The notes under the pieces are model-generated. The model searched no databases. It worked only from the letters and a program-made list of their open reading frames with translations, and was not told the DNA's origin. Below, in pieces: positions 26,101 to 34,589 of a stretch of 64,000 nucleotides of DNA. This stretch comes from VRUE01 sp963819755 (GTDB lineage Bacteria > Actinomycetota > Thermoleophilia > Solirubrobacterales > 70-9). The position numbers were made by a program, and so were the translations under genes. The stretch spans positions 1,612,001-1,676,000 of the forward strand of contig CAWFXB010000002.1 of assembly GCA_963819755.1 (NCBI GenBank). Direction: 5' to 3'. Each line of letters starts with the position of its first letter. Positions within the stretch are counted from its first letter, which is position 1.

Positions 26101-27998
26101 GGAGCGACAACTGGCGATTCGACTTCGCCGCTGATCGCCGGCGCATTCAGCGCTTGAGCCGTAACCACGAGTTTCATCGTGTGGGTCACGGCTTCCGGAG
26201 TGGGCGTGACCGTGACCACCGGTGCGGTGAAGTTCGCTCCGGACGGGAGCCGGCAGGTCACCTGGCCCCCCGACGGAGTGGTGCAGTCGATGTTCTGGCC
26301 GGCGATCTGGATCGAGTCGAGCGTCGTTTTTTCCGGCAGGGTGAACGTCGCCGTCGGTTCGTCGAGCCCGCCGGTACTCGCTTGGACTTCCGCCGTGAAC
26401 ACTGCCGGTTCTCCTGCTTCCGGAGTCGGGGGAGAGGTGTATTTCGGCGTGAGGGTGATCGACGTGTTGATGAGCTCCGTGTCCAGCGCGTCGATTTCGT
26501 CCCGGGCGGTGAGCGTGGCGCCGCCTGCCAGGTAGGTCCCGAAGAAGCGGAAGTTGGCGGGACTGCTTTGGCCAGGGGCATCGGCGGGCATCGCGAAGGT
26601 GACCGTCTGCGTCGTCTGCTGCCCGCTCGCCAGGCCGCCCACCGGGCAGCTGGCCAGACCCTGGGAGAAGGGGCCGGGAGCAACTGAGACCGTGCATCCT
26701 GGGCTGCCCGAGATGAACGAGCTGCCTGCGGGCAGGGCCACGGTGGCCTGTCCCGCTGCCAGTGCACTGCTTGCCGGCACGGCATTGGGAGTGAAGAGGA
26801 GGCTGCTCGACGGGACCGCTTCCGTGTTGGTCGCCACGGCGTTGACGCTTGCCGCTCCAGTGCCGAACGAGTAGCCGACGAAGGCCTCGTTTCCGCCGGC
26901 TTCGTTTCCGCCCGGGTAGTCAAAGCGGAAGCGACCGTCGGAGAAGAGCACCAGTTGGAAGTTCCTCAGAGGCAGGGTGCCGTTGCAGCACTGGCCGGTG
27001 TGCCACTGGAAGGCGACCGAGTTGCCGTCCGCGGCCACGACCTCTTTGACGCTGCCGCTACCGGTGGTCGGCTCGCCGATGTTGAGGTCGGCCCAATAGG
27101 GCATGATCCCCCGCGCGATGTTGCCGACTATCTCGTTCACTCCGCGATAGTCGGAGGACTGCTCGTCCCCCCAGTAGTCCCAGGCGGGGCTGCCGAAGCT
27201 GACCCAGCCGTTGGTCGAGACGCTGATCTTGCGCTCCTTGATCCCGCCGAACGGGAAGTCGAACGGCAGGTCCAGGGTCACCTGGCCATCGTCTTCGTCG
27301 GGAAGGGCGAGGTCGGTGGTGGTCCCCCCGGCCAGCGGCTGGGGGGCGATGTCCGAGCGGGCGTAGCCGGCCTGGCCGGGGATCGCGTTGCCGGAGGTAA
27401 GCGTTGCGGTGACCGGATCGCCGGGTTTGGGCTCGTGTCCTTCGGCGTTCTCGACGAAGCCCCAGTCGAGGCCGTCGGTCATCGTGAACGCGGGCCTGGC
27501 GGGGCCGGGCAGGGGCGCTGGGGTCGGCAGGGGCGTGAGTTTGAACTGCTTGGACGCCCGACAGTTGTCCTTCTCCTTCGATTCACGCAAGCTCTTGCCG
27601 TCGTCCGCGCAGGCGATCAGCCGGTAGGTGCCCGGGACGGATTTCGCCGGCAAGAGCACTTTGAATTTGGCTTTGACTTTTTTGTGGGAGCGAAGCGCTT
27701 TGACCCTCGTGCGCTTCAAACGCAGATCTTTGTGCGTGAGTTTCTTGCCCTTGGCCAAGTAAAGCCCCACCTTGCTCTTGCGGGCTTTTGCCTGACCCTT
27801 GTTGCGCAACTTGACTGAAATGGTGATCTTGGACCCGACGACGACGCTGGCGGGCGGCTTCGAGACCTTGCCGACGACGAGGTCGGGCAGCAGCGGCCCT
27901 TTCCCGTGTTTCGCCTGCTTGGCGTTTGCAAGGGGGACCGCAGCGAGAAGCGCGATCAGCCCGAGCCCGACAGTGAGTGCAATCTTTGCGCGGATCAT
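26097..27998 (-). CDS. Large secreted protein with CARDB-like and Ig-like domains
   Basis: 633 residues. Signal peptide MIRAKIALTVGLGLIALLAAVPLANA, then a CARDB-like adhesion/spacer domain (LPDLVVGKVSKPPASVVVGSKITISVKLRNKGQ to about residue 150), a proline linker, and a long beta-rich region that recalls bacterial surface repeats (DLPFDFPFGGIKERKISVSTNGWVSFG resembles a NIDO/PEP-type fold). It is likely cell-surface or extracellular. ATG 27998 starts the signal; an upstream TTG adds six residues. No catalytic motif is visible. Confidence 0.8.
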   Translation of the reverse strand: MIRAKIALTVGLGLIALLAAVPLANAKQAKHGKGPLLPDLVVGKVSKPPASVVVGSKITISVKLRNKGQAKARKSKVGLYLAKGKKLTHKDLRLKRTRVKALRSHKKVKAKFKVLLPAKSVPGTYRLIACADDGKSLRESKEKDNCRASKQFKLTPLPTPAPLPGPARPAFTMTDGLDWGFVENAEGHEPKPGDPVTATLTSGNAIPGQAGYARSDIAPQPLAGGTTTDLALPDEDDGQVTLDLPFDFPFGGIKERKISVSTNGWVSFGSPAWDYWGDEQSSDYRGVNEIVGNIARGIMPYWADLNIGEPTTGSGSVKEVVAADGNSVAFQWHTGQCCNGTLPLRNFQLVLFSDGRFRFDYPGGNEAGGNEAFVGYSFGTGAASVNAVATNTEAVPSSSLLFTPNAVPASSALAAGQATVALPAGSSFISGSPGCTVSVAPGPFSQGLASCPVGGLASGQQTTQTVTFAMPADAPGQSSPANFRFFGTYLAGGATLTARDEIDALDTELINTSITLTPKYTSPPTPEAGEPAVFTAEVQASTGGLDEPTATFTLPEKTTLDSIQIAGQNIDCTTPSGGQVTCRLPSGANFTAPVVTVTPTPEAVTHTMKLVVTAQALNAPAISGEVESPVVAP

Positions 27999-28040
27999 TG
28001 CGCGAGCATATTGCACCGATTCCCGCCAGGATGGGAATCG

Positions 28041-28265
28041 CTAGTCCAGCTTGGGGCTGCGCCAGGGCTGGGCCAGGCGTTTCGCCAGGTCATCGGCCAG
28101 GCCATCGATCGGGACCCGGGATTGCTCCAGCGAGTCGCGGTCGCGCAGGGTGACGGTGTCGTCTTCCATCGTCTGGTGGTCGACGGTGATTCCCCAGGGG
28201 GTGCCGATCTCGTCCTGGCGGCGGTAGCGCTTGCCGATCGAGCCGCCCTCATCGAACTCGGCAGT
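28041..28265 (-). pseudogene. Duplicated 3' fragment of glyS
   Basis: Encodes the last 73 or so residues of glycyl-tRNA synthetase (from AEFDEGGSIGKRYRRQDEIGTPWGITVDHQ to RSPKLD) with only 7 nucleotide differences over 215 bp from the intact gene, in the same orientation. It lacks the catalytic core and any family start. It retains an open frame, continuing upstream into unrelated sequence (start near 28364), but is unlikely to be functional. It marks one end of a duplication around the small-ORF cassette at 28374-28844. Confidence 0.85.
28048..28262. repeat. Long direct repeat, left copy (glyS 3' end)
   Basis: 215 bp aligned without gaps to 28855-29069 (offset 807), 208 identical. Homology stops at AACTCGGC on one side and at AGCTT near the stop codon on the other. 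The two copies flank 592 bp holding two small forward ORFs. Confidence 0.9.
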
Positions 28266-28373
28266 TTCGCAGACCTGGCGAGGGTTTTTCGTTGCCCCTG
28301 GGGCGAACTTGCCCTGCTGCGCTCTTGGTAGCGGGTGGGAAAGCGAAAGGGTCGCCAGCGACATACACAGTTC

Positions 28374-28505
28374 ATGGATGCAAGTTCAGAGAAGGTCGCC
28401 AGGATGGCTCGCGATCGATCCCTCCCGGTCGCGCTACGCCGCAAGGCGCAAGCAGAAGAGAAGGAGCGAAAGCTCCGTAACCGACAGAAACGCGAAAGCA
28501 ATTGA
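28374..28505 (+). CDS. Very small basic helical protein
   Basis: 43 residues beginning MDASSEKVARMARDRS, ending in a highly charged helix RRKAQAEEKERKLRNRQKRE. ATG 28374, TGA 28503-28505. The next gene starts 6 nt later, so the two would form a mini-operon inside the glyS duplication. I recognise no family; coding status rests on sensible composition and tight spacing, so it is tentative. ATG at 28404 (MARDRS) is another possible start. Confidence 0.5.
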   Translation: MDASSEKVARMARDRSLPVALRRKAQAEEKERKLRNRQKRESN

Positions 28506-28511
28506 ACGAGC

Positions 28512-28844
28512 ATGAAGCCCTACACTCAAAACGTGTCGAAACGTCCTCGATACCGATGGCGGACCTGGCTCCGGGGGCATTTGCCCTGGGCCCTGGTGGA
28601 TTTTTTTCCTCGGGGCGCAAAAGACTGCGGTGACCACGAGTGGTTTCGTTTCGATCACGACACCGACCTGTGCTACCACTGCGAAGTCGGGGAGCGAGAG
28701 CACCAGCACACTCCCATCGACTGGAGCAGCGGCTTATGGCGGGAACTGACCCGCCTGGCCGACGAAGGCGACGAGGACTACCACCAACTCATCCGGCAGA
28801 TGCGCCGCGAGGAAGCGGAAGCGCAGCGCCACATAACCATCTAG
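28512..28844 (+). CDS. Small Cys/His-rich protein, zinc-ribbon-like
   Basis: 110 residues. A basic N-terminus (KRPRYRWRTWLRGHLPW) is followed by CGDHEWFRFDHDTDLCYHCEVGERE, where C-x-x-H, C-x-x-C spacing suggests one metal site, and an acidic helical tail (LTRLADEGDEDYHQLIRQMRREEAEAQ). I do not recognise a named family. Its start follows the 43-residue ORF by 6 nt, and its stop lies 3 nt before the convergent glyS stop codon. With its partner it is the only content between the two glyS 3' ends. Confidence 0.7.
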   Translation: MKPYTQNVSKRPRYRWRTWLRGHLPWALVDFFPRGAKDCGDHEWFRFDHDTDLCYHCEVGEREHQHTPIDWSSGLWRELTRLADEGDEDYHQLIRQMRREEAEAQRHITI

Positions 28845-28847
28845 CGG

Positions 28848-30239
28848 TCAGCCGAGCTTCGGGCTGCGCCAGGGCTGGGCCAGGCGTTTCGCCAGGTCAT
28901 CGGCAAGGCCCTCGATTGGGACCCGGGATTGCTCTAGCGAGTCGCGGTCGCGCAGGGTGACGGTGTCGTCTTCCATCGTCTGGTGGTCGACGGTGATTCC
29001 CCAGGGGGTGCCGATCTCGTCCTGGCGACGGTAGCGCTTGCCGATCGAGCCGCCCTCGTCGAACTCGGCGGGGACGCGGCGGCGCACCTCGTTGAAGATC
29101 TCGCGGGCCTTCTCCGGCATTCCCTCCTTGGAGACGAGCGGCAGGATCGCCACCTTGACCGGTGCCAGGCGGGGATGGAGGCGCAGCACGGTGCGCTCGC
29201 GTCCCTCGACCTCCTCGACCTCGTAGGAGTCGACGAGGAAGGCGAGCGTCGCGCGGTCGGCGCCGGCGGCCGGCTCGATCACGTGGGGGACGTAGCGCTC
29301 TTTGGTCTGTTGGTCGAAGTACTCGAGCTTCTCGCCGCTGAACTTGGCGTGCTGGGTGAGGTCGAAGTCGCCGCGGTTGGCGATCCCCTCCAGCTCCGAC
29401 CAGCCGATCGGGAAGAGGTACTCGATGTCGCTGGTCGCCGAGGAGTAGTGCGAGAGCTCGTCGGCACCGTGGGCGCGCACCCGCAGCAGGTCGGGGCGGA
29501 TGCCGAGGTCGGTGTACCAATGCTCGCGCTCCTCCATCCAGATCTTGTGCCACTTTTCGGCTTCGGCGGGGGGGACGAAGAACTCCATCTCCATCTGCTC
29601 GAACTCGCGGGTGCGGAAGATGAAGTTGCCGGGGGTGATCTCGTTGCGGAAGGACTTGCCGATCTGGGCGATTCCAAATGGCGGCTTCTTGCGGGCGAAG
29701 CCGAGCACGTTCTTGAAGTTGATGAAGATGCCCTGCGCGGTCTCCGGCCGCAGGTAGACCTCCGAGCCCTCGCCCGCCACCGGGCCGACGTGGGTCTCGA
29801 ACATCAGGTTGAACTGGCGCGGCTCGGAGAGCTCGCCGCCGCACTCCGGGCAGCGCAGCTCCGCCTCGGGGTCGCCGCCTTCGGCCTCGACCGCCTCGCG
29901 CAGATGATCCTCGCGCCAGCGCCGCTTGCACTTGCCCAGGCACTGCACCAGGGGGTCGGTGAAGCCCTCCAGGTGGCCCGAGGCCTCCCAGACCCGCGGG
30001 TGCTGGAGGATCGCCGAGTCGAGCGCGACGATGTCGTCGCGCTCCTGCAGCATCGCCCGCCACCACTCGGCCTTGACGTTGTTCTTCAGCAGCACGCCGT
30101 AATGGCCGTAGTCGTAGGTCGAGCCGAGTCCGCCGTAGATCTCCGAGGAGGGGAAGACGAAGCCGCGCCGCTTGCAGAGAGCGACGATCTCCTCCATCGA
30201 GGTCTCGGTGCTGCGCGTCTCCTGCCCGGCGCTTGCCAT
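28848..30239 (-). CDS. glyS: Glycyl-tRNA synthetase, class II alpha2 type
   Basis: Charges tRNA-Gly. 463 residues with class II motifs: motif 2 in FRNEITPGNFIFRTREFEQMEMEFF and motif 3 GADRATLAFLVDSY, plus a zinc-like LRCPECGGELSEP insertion and the RGFVFPSSEIYGG N-terminus of the eukaryote/archaea-like alpha2 enzyme. ATG 30239 is favoured; starts 39 nt upstream or at MEEIVALCK are possible. Its 3' 215 bp are repeated at 28048-28262. Divergent from the FmdB gene. Confidence 0.96.
   Translation of the reverse strand: MASAGQETRSTETSMEEIVALCKRRGFVFPSSEIYGGLGSTYDYGHYGVLLKNNVKAEWWRAMLQERDDIVALDSAILQHPRVWEASGHLEGFTDPLVQCLGKCKRRWREDHLREAVEAEGGDPEAELRCPECGGELSEPRQFNLMFETHVGPVAGEGSEVYLRPETAQGIFINFKNVLGFARKKPPFGIAQIGKSFRNEITPGNFIFRTREFEQMEMEFFVPPAEAEKWHKIWMEEREHWYTDLGIRPDLLRVRAHGADELSHYSSATSDIEYLFPIGWSELEGIANRGDFDLTQHAKFSGEKLEYFDQQTKERYVPHVIEPAAGADRATLAFLVDSYEVEEVEGRERTVLRLHPRLAPVKVAILPLVSKEGMPEKAREIFNEVRRRVPAEFDEGGSIGKRYRRQDEIGTPWGITVDHQTMEDDTVTLRDRDSLEQSRVPIEGLADDLAKRLAQPWRSPKLG
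28855..29069. repeat. Long direct repeat, right copy (within glyS)
   Basis: The partner of 28048-28262. This copy is the genuine 3' end of glyS. Six of the seven differences are single scattered substitutions inside the reading frame, which implies that the duplication is fairly recent or that the pair has been kept similar by gene conversion. Confidence 0.9.
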
Positions 30240-30276
30240 GGCTGAACCGTACCGGCTGCGATAATCGCCCACCGTC

Positions 30277-30579
30277 ATGCCGATCTACGAGTACAAATGC
30301 ACCAACGGCCACGTCTTCGACGTGATCCAGCGGATGAGCGATGAGGCGCTGACCGAGTGCCAGGAGTGCGGCGCTCCCGCCGAGCGCGTCCTGCACCCCG
30401 TCGCGATCCACTTCAAGGGGTCGGGCTTCCACAACACCGACTACGGTAAGAAGAAGACCGGCGCCAACGGTGGCCCCTCCGAGGGGGGCAAGGACTCGGG
30501 CGACTCGAAGCCGAGTGAGAGCAAGCCCTCAGACTCCAAGTCAAGCGACTCGAAAACCACAGCCGCAACCGGCGACTGA
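30277..30579 (+). CDS. FmdB-family zinc ribbon protein
   Basis: 100 residues. MPIYEYKCTNGHVFDVIQRMSDEALTECQECGAPAERVL is the standard FmdB zinc ribbon with CxxxxH-like first half and CxxC second half, followed by a low-complexity Ser/Lys/Asp tail. Role unknown; the family is often called a putative regulatory protein. Divergent from glyS with only 37 bp between start codons. Confidence 0.92.
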   Translation: MPIYEYKCTNGHVFDVIQRMSDEALTECQECGAPAERVLHPVAIHFKGSGFHNTDYGKKKTGANGGPSEGGKDSGDSKPSESKPSDSKSSDSKTTAATGD

Positions 30580-30582
30580 ACC

Positions 30583-30608
30583 ATTTGCCCCCCGAATCGG
30601 GGGCAAAT
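30583..30608. terminator. Bidirectional terminator between fmdB-like and LCP genes
   Basis: ATTTGCCCCC at 30583-30592 pairs with GGGGGCAAAT at 30599-30608 around a 6-nt loop. The A/T ends give a short U-run in either direction. It lies in the 36-bp gap between two convergent stop codons. Confidence 0.75.
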
Positions 30609-30615
30609 CGACCAC

Positions 30616-31845
30616 TCAGCCGAGCAACTTCTTGACGGCCCGGCGCCGCTCGCTGTCCGGCACTTCGATCGAGCCGCCTGGGCCCGGTTCGCAGCCGGAG
30701 TTGGCGCCGCTGCAGAGCACGTCGGCCTTGCTTTCGCCCCCGATCGCCGCTGAGAGGATCAACTGCGGCATCGTGAAGAAGCCCATGTCGCTGACGAAGG
30801 CTTTCGGCGCGTCCCAGCCGATGATCGGGCCGTGGATGAAGTTGTAGGGCGCGCGGAGGGGGTCGGTGAGGCGGTCCTTGATGCCGGCGATCACCGCCTG
30901 CTGGGCCTTCTCGCGGTCGAGGTCTTCGTAGCCGAACGTGTAGGCGCTCTTGCCGGGGCCGGGGCATTCGCTCGGCTCGCGGATGCGCGAGTAGATCAAG
31001 GCCTTTTCCCCATCGAGGGTGTTCTCGCCCTTGCCCAAGCGCAGCGTGAAGCCACCCTGGCCGCCGCCGGCCCCGCCGGAGATGTTGGCGCAGATCTTCT
31101 GCGGCACGTCGACCGTGACCCCACCGACCGCGTCGATCAGGTCTTCGAAGCCGGTGAAGTCGACGATCGCGACATGGTCGACTTCGATCCCGAGGAACTT
31201 TTCGACTGCTTCGATCTGCGCCTTGGCGCCGCCGAAGGCGTAGGCCGCATTGATCTTCTGCGGGCTCTGGCCGGGGATTTCGGCGTAGCTGTCGCGCGGG
31301 ATCGAGAGTTTTCGGAAGGCTCCCCCGCCGGCGCGGATCAGCATCAGCGTGTCGGCGCGGAATTCGCCCTGCGAGCAGTTGCCATGCGGAGAGTCGCCGT
31401 GCGACTGCTGTTCGAAGCACTCCTGCGAGGGGGCCGCGCCCGGCTCCTTGGTGTCGGGCGGGCGGGCGTCGGTGCCGAGCACGAGGATCGTCTGCGCGCT
31501 GGGCAGCAGGAAGGGGTTGCCGTGCAGGGCGGACTTGGCTTCGCCGGAGAGCTTGAAGGCCTGCAGCTGGGCGGAGACCGCGAAGGCCAGGAAGCTGAGC
31601 AGGATCCAGCCAAGCGCCACCAGGCCGATCCATTTCAGCGCTCGGCGTAGGCCGGGTCGGGGTGGCCGTGGGCCGCGCTCGCGCCCGGGGCGGTCGGGCA
31701 GCTTCGGCATTTTCGGGGCGCGCCAGTCACGCTCGCGCAGGCCCGAGAGGTCGGGCTTGCGGAAGCGCGAGAAGAACCCCCGGCGGGCTCGGTAGACCTT
31801 GTAGTCGGGCGGCCCTTGCGGCCGCTGCTCGTCATCGTTGCCCAT
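30616..31845 (-). CDS. LytR-CpsA-Psr (LCP) family cell wall glycopolymer ligase
   Basis: 409 residues. A basic, proline-rich cytoplasmic tail of about 75 residues precedes one membrane helix (IGLVALGWILLSFLAFAVS), then the extracellular LCP domain: ILVLGTDARPPDTKEPG, RADTLMLIRAGGGAFRKLSIPRDSYAEIPG, KINAAYAFGG, DFTGFEDLIDAVGGV and IYSRIREPSE. LCP enzymes attach wall teichoic acid, arabinogalactan or capsule to peptidoglycan from lipid-linked donors. ATG 31845 has GGAG 8 nt upstream; ATG 31863 lacks one. Divergent from a ROK kinase. Confidence 0.93.
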   Translation of the reverse strand: MGNDDEQRPQGPPDYKVYRARRGFFSRFRKPDLSGLRERDWRAPKMPKLPDRPGRERGPRPPRPGLRRALKWIGLVALGWILLSFLAFAVSAQLQAFKLSGEAKSALHGNPFLLPSAQTILVLGTDARPPDTKEPGAAPSQECFEQQSHGDSPHGNCSQGEFRADTLMLIRAGGGAFRKLSIPRDSYAEIPGQSPQKINAAYAFGGAKAQIEAVEKFLGIEVDHVAIVDFTGFEDLIDAVGGVTVDVPQKICANISGGAGGGQGGFTLRLGKGENTLDGEKALIYSRIREPSECPGPGKSAYTFGYEDLDREKAQQAVIAGIKDRLTDPLRAPYNFIHGPIIGWDAPKAFVSDMGFFTMPQLILSAAIGGESKADVLCSGANSGCEPGPGGSIEVPDSERRRAVKKLLG

Positions 31846-31905
31846 GAAAGACTCCGGAATCATGCCGATGACCGCGGTCGCCCGCGCCAAGAGTTGCGAA
31901 AAGAG

Positions 31906-32871
31906 ATGAGCCAGCCTGAAGCGATAGGCGTCGATCTGGGCGGCACGAAGATGCTGCTCGGCGTCCTCGACGGCGACTCGAGGACCGTCTGGGAGAGCCG
32001 CGAGCGCTCCGCCGGCGAGGGCGAGGAGGAGCTGGTCGAGCTGCTCGTCCGCGAGATCTCCGAGGCGCAGGCGCAACGGTCCGGAATCGAAGCGGTCGGG
32101 ATGGGAATCCCGGCGACGATCGACCACGAGAAGGGCCTCGCGGTCGCGGCGGTCAACCTGCCGATCGAGAACCTGCCGATCCGCGATCTGGTCGTCGAGC
32201 GGACGGGCCTGCCCACCTTCGTCGACAACGACGCCAACGTCGCCGCCCTCGCCGAGCATCTCTTCGGCGCGGCGCGCGGGGCCGAGAACGCGGTGATGTT
32301 GACGATCGGCACGGGAATCGGCGGTGGCCTCATCCTCGGCGGCGAGATCTATCGCGGCTCGACCGGCGCCGGCGCCGAGCTCGGCCACGTGGCGATCCAG
32401 CTCGACGGCCCGGCCTGCCAGGGCAACTGTCCTGGCCACGGCTGCGTCGAGACCCTCGCCTCCGGTACCGCGCTGGGCCGCGAAGGCCGCGCCGCCGCGG
32501 AAAGCAACCCCGACTCCGCCCTCGGCAAGCTGCTCGCCGAGGGCAGCGAGATCGACGGCAAGGTGGTCACCGTCGCGGCCCAGGAAGGAGACGAGACGGC
32601 GATCGGCGTCTTCGACCTCATCGGCAGCCGCCTCGGCGTCGCCCTCGCCAGCTTCGCCAACATCTTCGAGCCGGAAGTGATCGTCATCGGCGGCGGCGTG
32701 ATCGCCGCCGGGGAGCTGCTGCTCGCGCCCGCCCGCCGCGAGCTCGAAGCGCGGGCTCTGCGGCCGATGAACCGCACCCCGGTCGTCCCCGCCGAGCTGG
32801 GCGAAGACGCGGGGATGATCGGCGCCGCCGCGATGGCGCGAATCGAATTGGAAGCGGAGCAGGAAGGCTGA
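31906..32871 (+). CDS. glk: ROK family sugar kinase, glucokinase-like
   Basis: 321 residues. ATP phosphate motif VDLGGTKMLLGVLD, sugar-site NDANVAALAEHLFGAARG, catalytic Asp in that motif, TIGTGIGGGLILGGEIYRG, and the ROK zinc site adapted as CQGNCPGHGCVETLASG. It most likely phosphorylates glucose. The stop codon TGA and the ATG of rsmI share a base (TGATG), so translation is coupled. ATG 31906 is preceded by a purine-rich AAAAGAG. Confidence 0.9.
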   Translation: MSQPEAIGVDLGGTKMLLGVLDGDSRTVWESRERSAGEGEEELVELLVREISEAQAQRSGIEAVGMGIPATIDHEKGLAVAAVNLPIENLPIRDLVVERTGLPTFVDNDANVAALAEHLFGAARGAENAVMLTIGTGIGGGLILGGEIYRGSTGAGAELGHVAIQLDGPACQGNCPGHGCVETLASGTALGREGRAAAESNPDSALGKLLAEGSEIDGKVVTVAAQEGDETAIGVFDLIGSRLGVALASFANIFEPEVIVIGGGVIAAGELLLAPARRELEARALRPMNRTPVVPAELGEDAGMIGAAAMARIELEAEQEG

Positions 32872-33698
32872 TGCCGGGGTCGCTGATCGTCTGCCCGACG
32901 CCGATCGGCAACCTCGACGACATCACGATCCGCGTGCGCGACGCGCTGGTCGCCGCCGACTACATCGCCTGCGAGGACACGCGTCGCACCGGCGGCCTGC
33001 TCGACAAGCTCGGCATCCGGCCGGCGCCGCAGCTGATCTCGATCCACGAGGGCAACGAAGCGCCGCGCGCGATCGAGCTGGCGCAGCGGATCGAACGCGG
33101 TGAGATCGTCGCCCTCGTCTCCGACGCCGGCATGCCGGCGATCTCAGACCCCGGCTTCCGCCTGATCCGCCGCTGCATCGAACGCAACCTCGAGGTGACC
33201 GTGCTGCCGGGCCCCTCGGTGGTGCCGGTGGCCCTGGTCGCCTCCGGGCTGCCCACCGACCGCTGGCGCTTCGAGGGCTTCCTGCCGAAGCGCTCCGGTG
33301 AGATGGAGCGGGTCCTGCGCTCGACCGAGACGGTCATCGCCTTCGAGTCGCCGCGCCGGGTGGGCGATTCGCTTGCCGCCCTGGCCGCGATCGCCCCCGA
33401 CCGCCCGGCCGCGGTCTGCCGCGAGCTGACCAAGATGCACGAGGAGGTCTCGCGCAGCACGCTGGCCGAGCTGGCGCGTCGCTTCCGCGGCGACGTCAAG
33501 GGCGAGATCGTGTTGGTGATCGCGCCCGCATCCGCCGACGACCACGACAAAGACGTCGGCTTCGCCGTCGATGCGCTGCGCCATCTGGTCCAGTCAGGCG
33601 CCCGCCCGCGCGCCGCCGCCAGCGTCGTCGCCGCCCTGACCGGCACCCGCGCCAACGACCTCTACCGGGCGCTGACCGGCCGCGAGCCACGCAAGTAA
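32871..33698 (+). CDS. rsmI: 16S rRNA (cytidine-1402 2'-O)-methyltransferase RsmI
   Basis: 275 residues, normal for RsmI. Tetrapyrrole-methylase fold with CPTPIGNLDDITIRV at the N-terminus, ACEDTRRTGGLLDKLGI, ALVSDAGMPAISDPGF and FEGFLPKRSGEMERVL. It methylates C1402 in the ribosomal P site using SAM. It overlaps glk by 1 nt; metG is further downstream in the same direction, an arrangement (rsmI near metG) also familiar from other bacteria. Confidence 0.95.
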   Translation: MPGSLIVCPTPIGNLDDITIRVRDALVAADYIACEDTRRTGGLLDKLGIRPAPQLISIHEGNEAPRAIELAQRIERGEIVALVSDAGMPAISDPGFRLIRRCIERNLEVTVLPGPSVVPVALVASGLPTDRWRFEGFLPKRSGEMERVLRSTETVIAFESPRRVGDSLAALAAIAPDRPAAVCRELTKMHEEVSRSTLAELARRFRGDVKGEIVLVIAPASADDHDKDVGFAVDALRHLVQSGARPRAAASVVAALTGTRANDLYRALTGREPRK

Positions 33699-33871
33699 CG
33701 CAACTCGGCGCCCGCTGCCCGTCTCGGAGGCTTCACGGCTATGTTACAAAAATGTCTGACAAATACACTAAATTATGCAACGAACTCACGCCGGGCCACA
33801 GTCAATGGGTAGCCCGACGTGAGTCGTCAAACAATCGTGGCGCGCAATGCGCCAGACAAAGGAGAGAGTAA
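33699..33871. promoter_or_regulatory. AT-rich upstream region of a secreted protein gene
   Basis: The 173-bp gap contains a stretch at 33740-33785 (GTTACAAAAATG, then TACACTAAATTATG) far richer in A+T than the rest of the window, a plausible strong promoter or UP-element for the exported protein gene at 33872. No box pair with ideal spacing can be named. The ribosome site AAAGGAGAGAG lies at 33858-33868. Confidence 0.4.
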
Positions 33872-34495
33872 ATGAAGCACGCGAAGCTGTTTGGTCTTTG
33901 CCTTCTCGGCGTAGTGGCCGCGATGGCAGTGATGGGAGTGGGTACTGCATCGGCTACGAAGCTGTGCTCGGAAAACAAAACCCCGTGCCCGGCTGGGTCG
34001 ACGGTCAAAACCGGCTCGGCGATCAAAGCCCAACTGGTCGCTGGGACCAAATCTGTCTTCACGACCTCGCTGCTCGTCGTCGAATGCTCAGAATCGACGA
34101 TAGAAGGCAAAACGACGAACGAAGGCGGCAGCGGCGCTGCAGTTCCGGTCAAAGGGGAAATTACGTCAGTCGTCTGGAAAAGCTGCAAAGCGGGCGGTGG
34201 ATCCTGCACCGCGGCGGCACTGGGCCTTCCGTGGACCTCTGAAGTGACCGGCAGCGAAGGTAATGGGACGATGACCGTGCTGAAATCGGGCGGGAAATTC
34301 ACCTGCACGGTCACCTGCGAATACGAAGCCGCCTCGCTGGCGACCTCTGCGACCGGCGGAAACCCGGCCGTGATCAAAGCGAACAAAGCCAGCCTCAAAA
34401 AGAAAGGTGGCAGCTTCCTCTGCCCCTCGACGGCAACGTGGACCTCTGAATACGAAGTCACCACGCCGAAACCGCTGTTCGTCGTGAGCGAATAG
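33872..34495 (+). CDS. Secreted protein of unknown function
   Basis: 207 residues. Clear signal peptide (LFGLCLLGVVAAMAVMGVGTASA). The mature part has paired cysteines (LCSENKTPC, VECSES, KSCKAGGGSC, FTCTVTC, FLCPS) that could form disulfides, in a small beta-rich fold. Glu is almost always GAA and Lys mostly AAA, a strong contrast to the neighbouring genes, which hints at high expression. An excellent ribosome site precedes it and a strong terminator hairpin follows. I recall similar proteins as expanded families in Thermoleophilia, without known function. Confidence 0.85.
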   Translation: MKHAKLFGLCLLGVVAAMAVMGVGTASATKLCSENKTPCPAGSTVKTGSAIKAQLVAGTKSVFTTSLLVVECSESTIEGKTTNEGGSGAAVPVKGEITSVVWKSCKAGGGSCTAAALGLPWTSEVTGSEGNGTMTVLKSGGKFTCTVTCEYEAASLATSATGGNPAVIKANKASLKKKGGSFLCPSTATWTSEYEVTTPKPLFVVSE

Positions 34496-34522
34496 AAGGA
34501 TGGATCGGCTGGGCTGATCGGG

Positions 34523-34551
34523 ACCGGGCGGCTGCCTTGCAGCCGCCCGGT
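34523..34551 (+). terminator. Rho-independent-type terminator hairpin
   Basis: ACCGGGCGGCTGC (34523-34535) pairs perfectly with GCAGCCGCCCGGT (34539-34551) around CTT, followed by TTGCG. It separates the secreted protein gene from metG. Confidence 0.8.
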
Positions 34552-34589
34552 TTGCGACATGGCGCACGTTGCTAGCGTGCCGGTCCAGG

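Noticed and set aside
28270..28330. Possible fifth copy of the structured element (GGGTTTTTCG at 28280-28289)
   Set aside because: The left inner strand resembles the core, but no matching CGAAAAA strand or outer stem follows at the expected distance.
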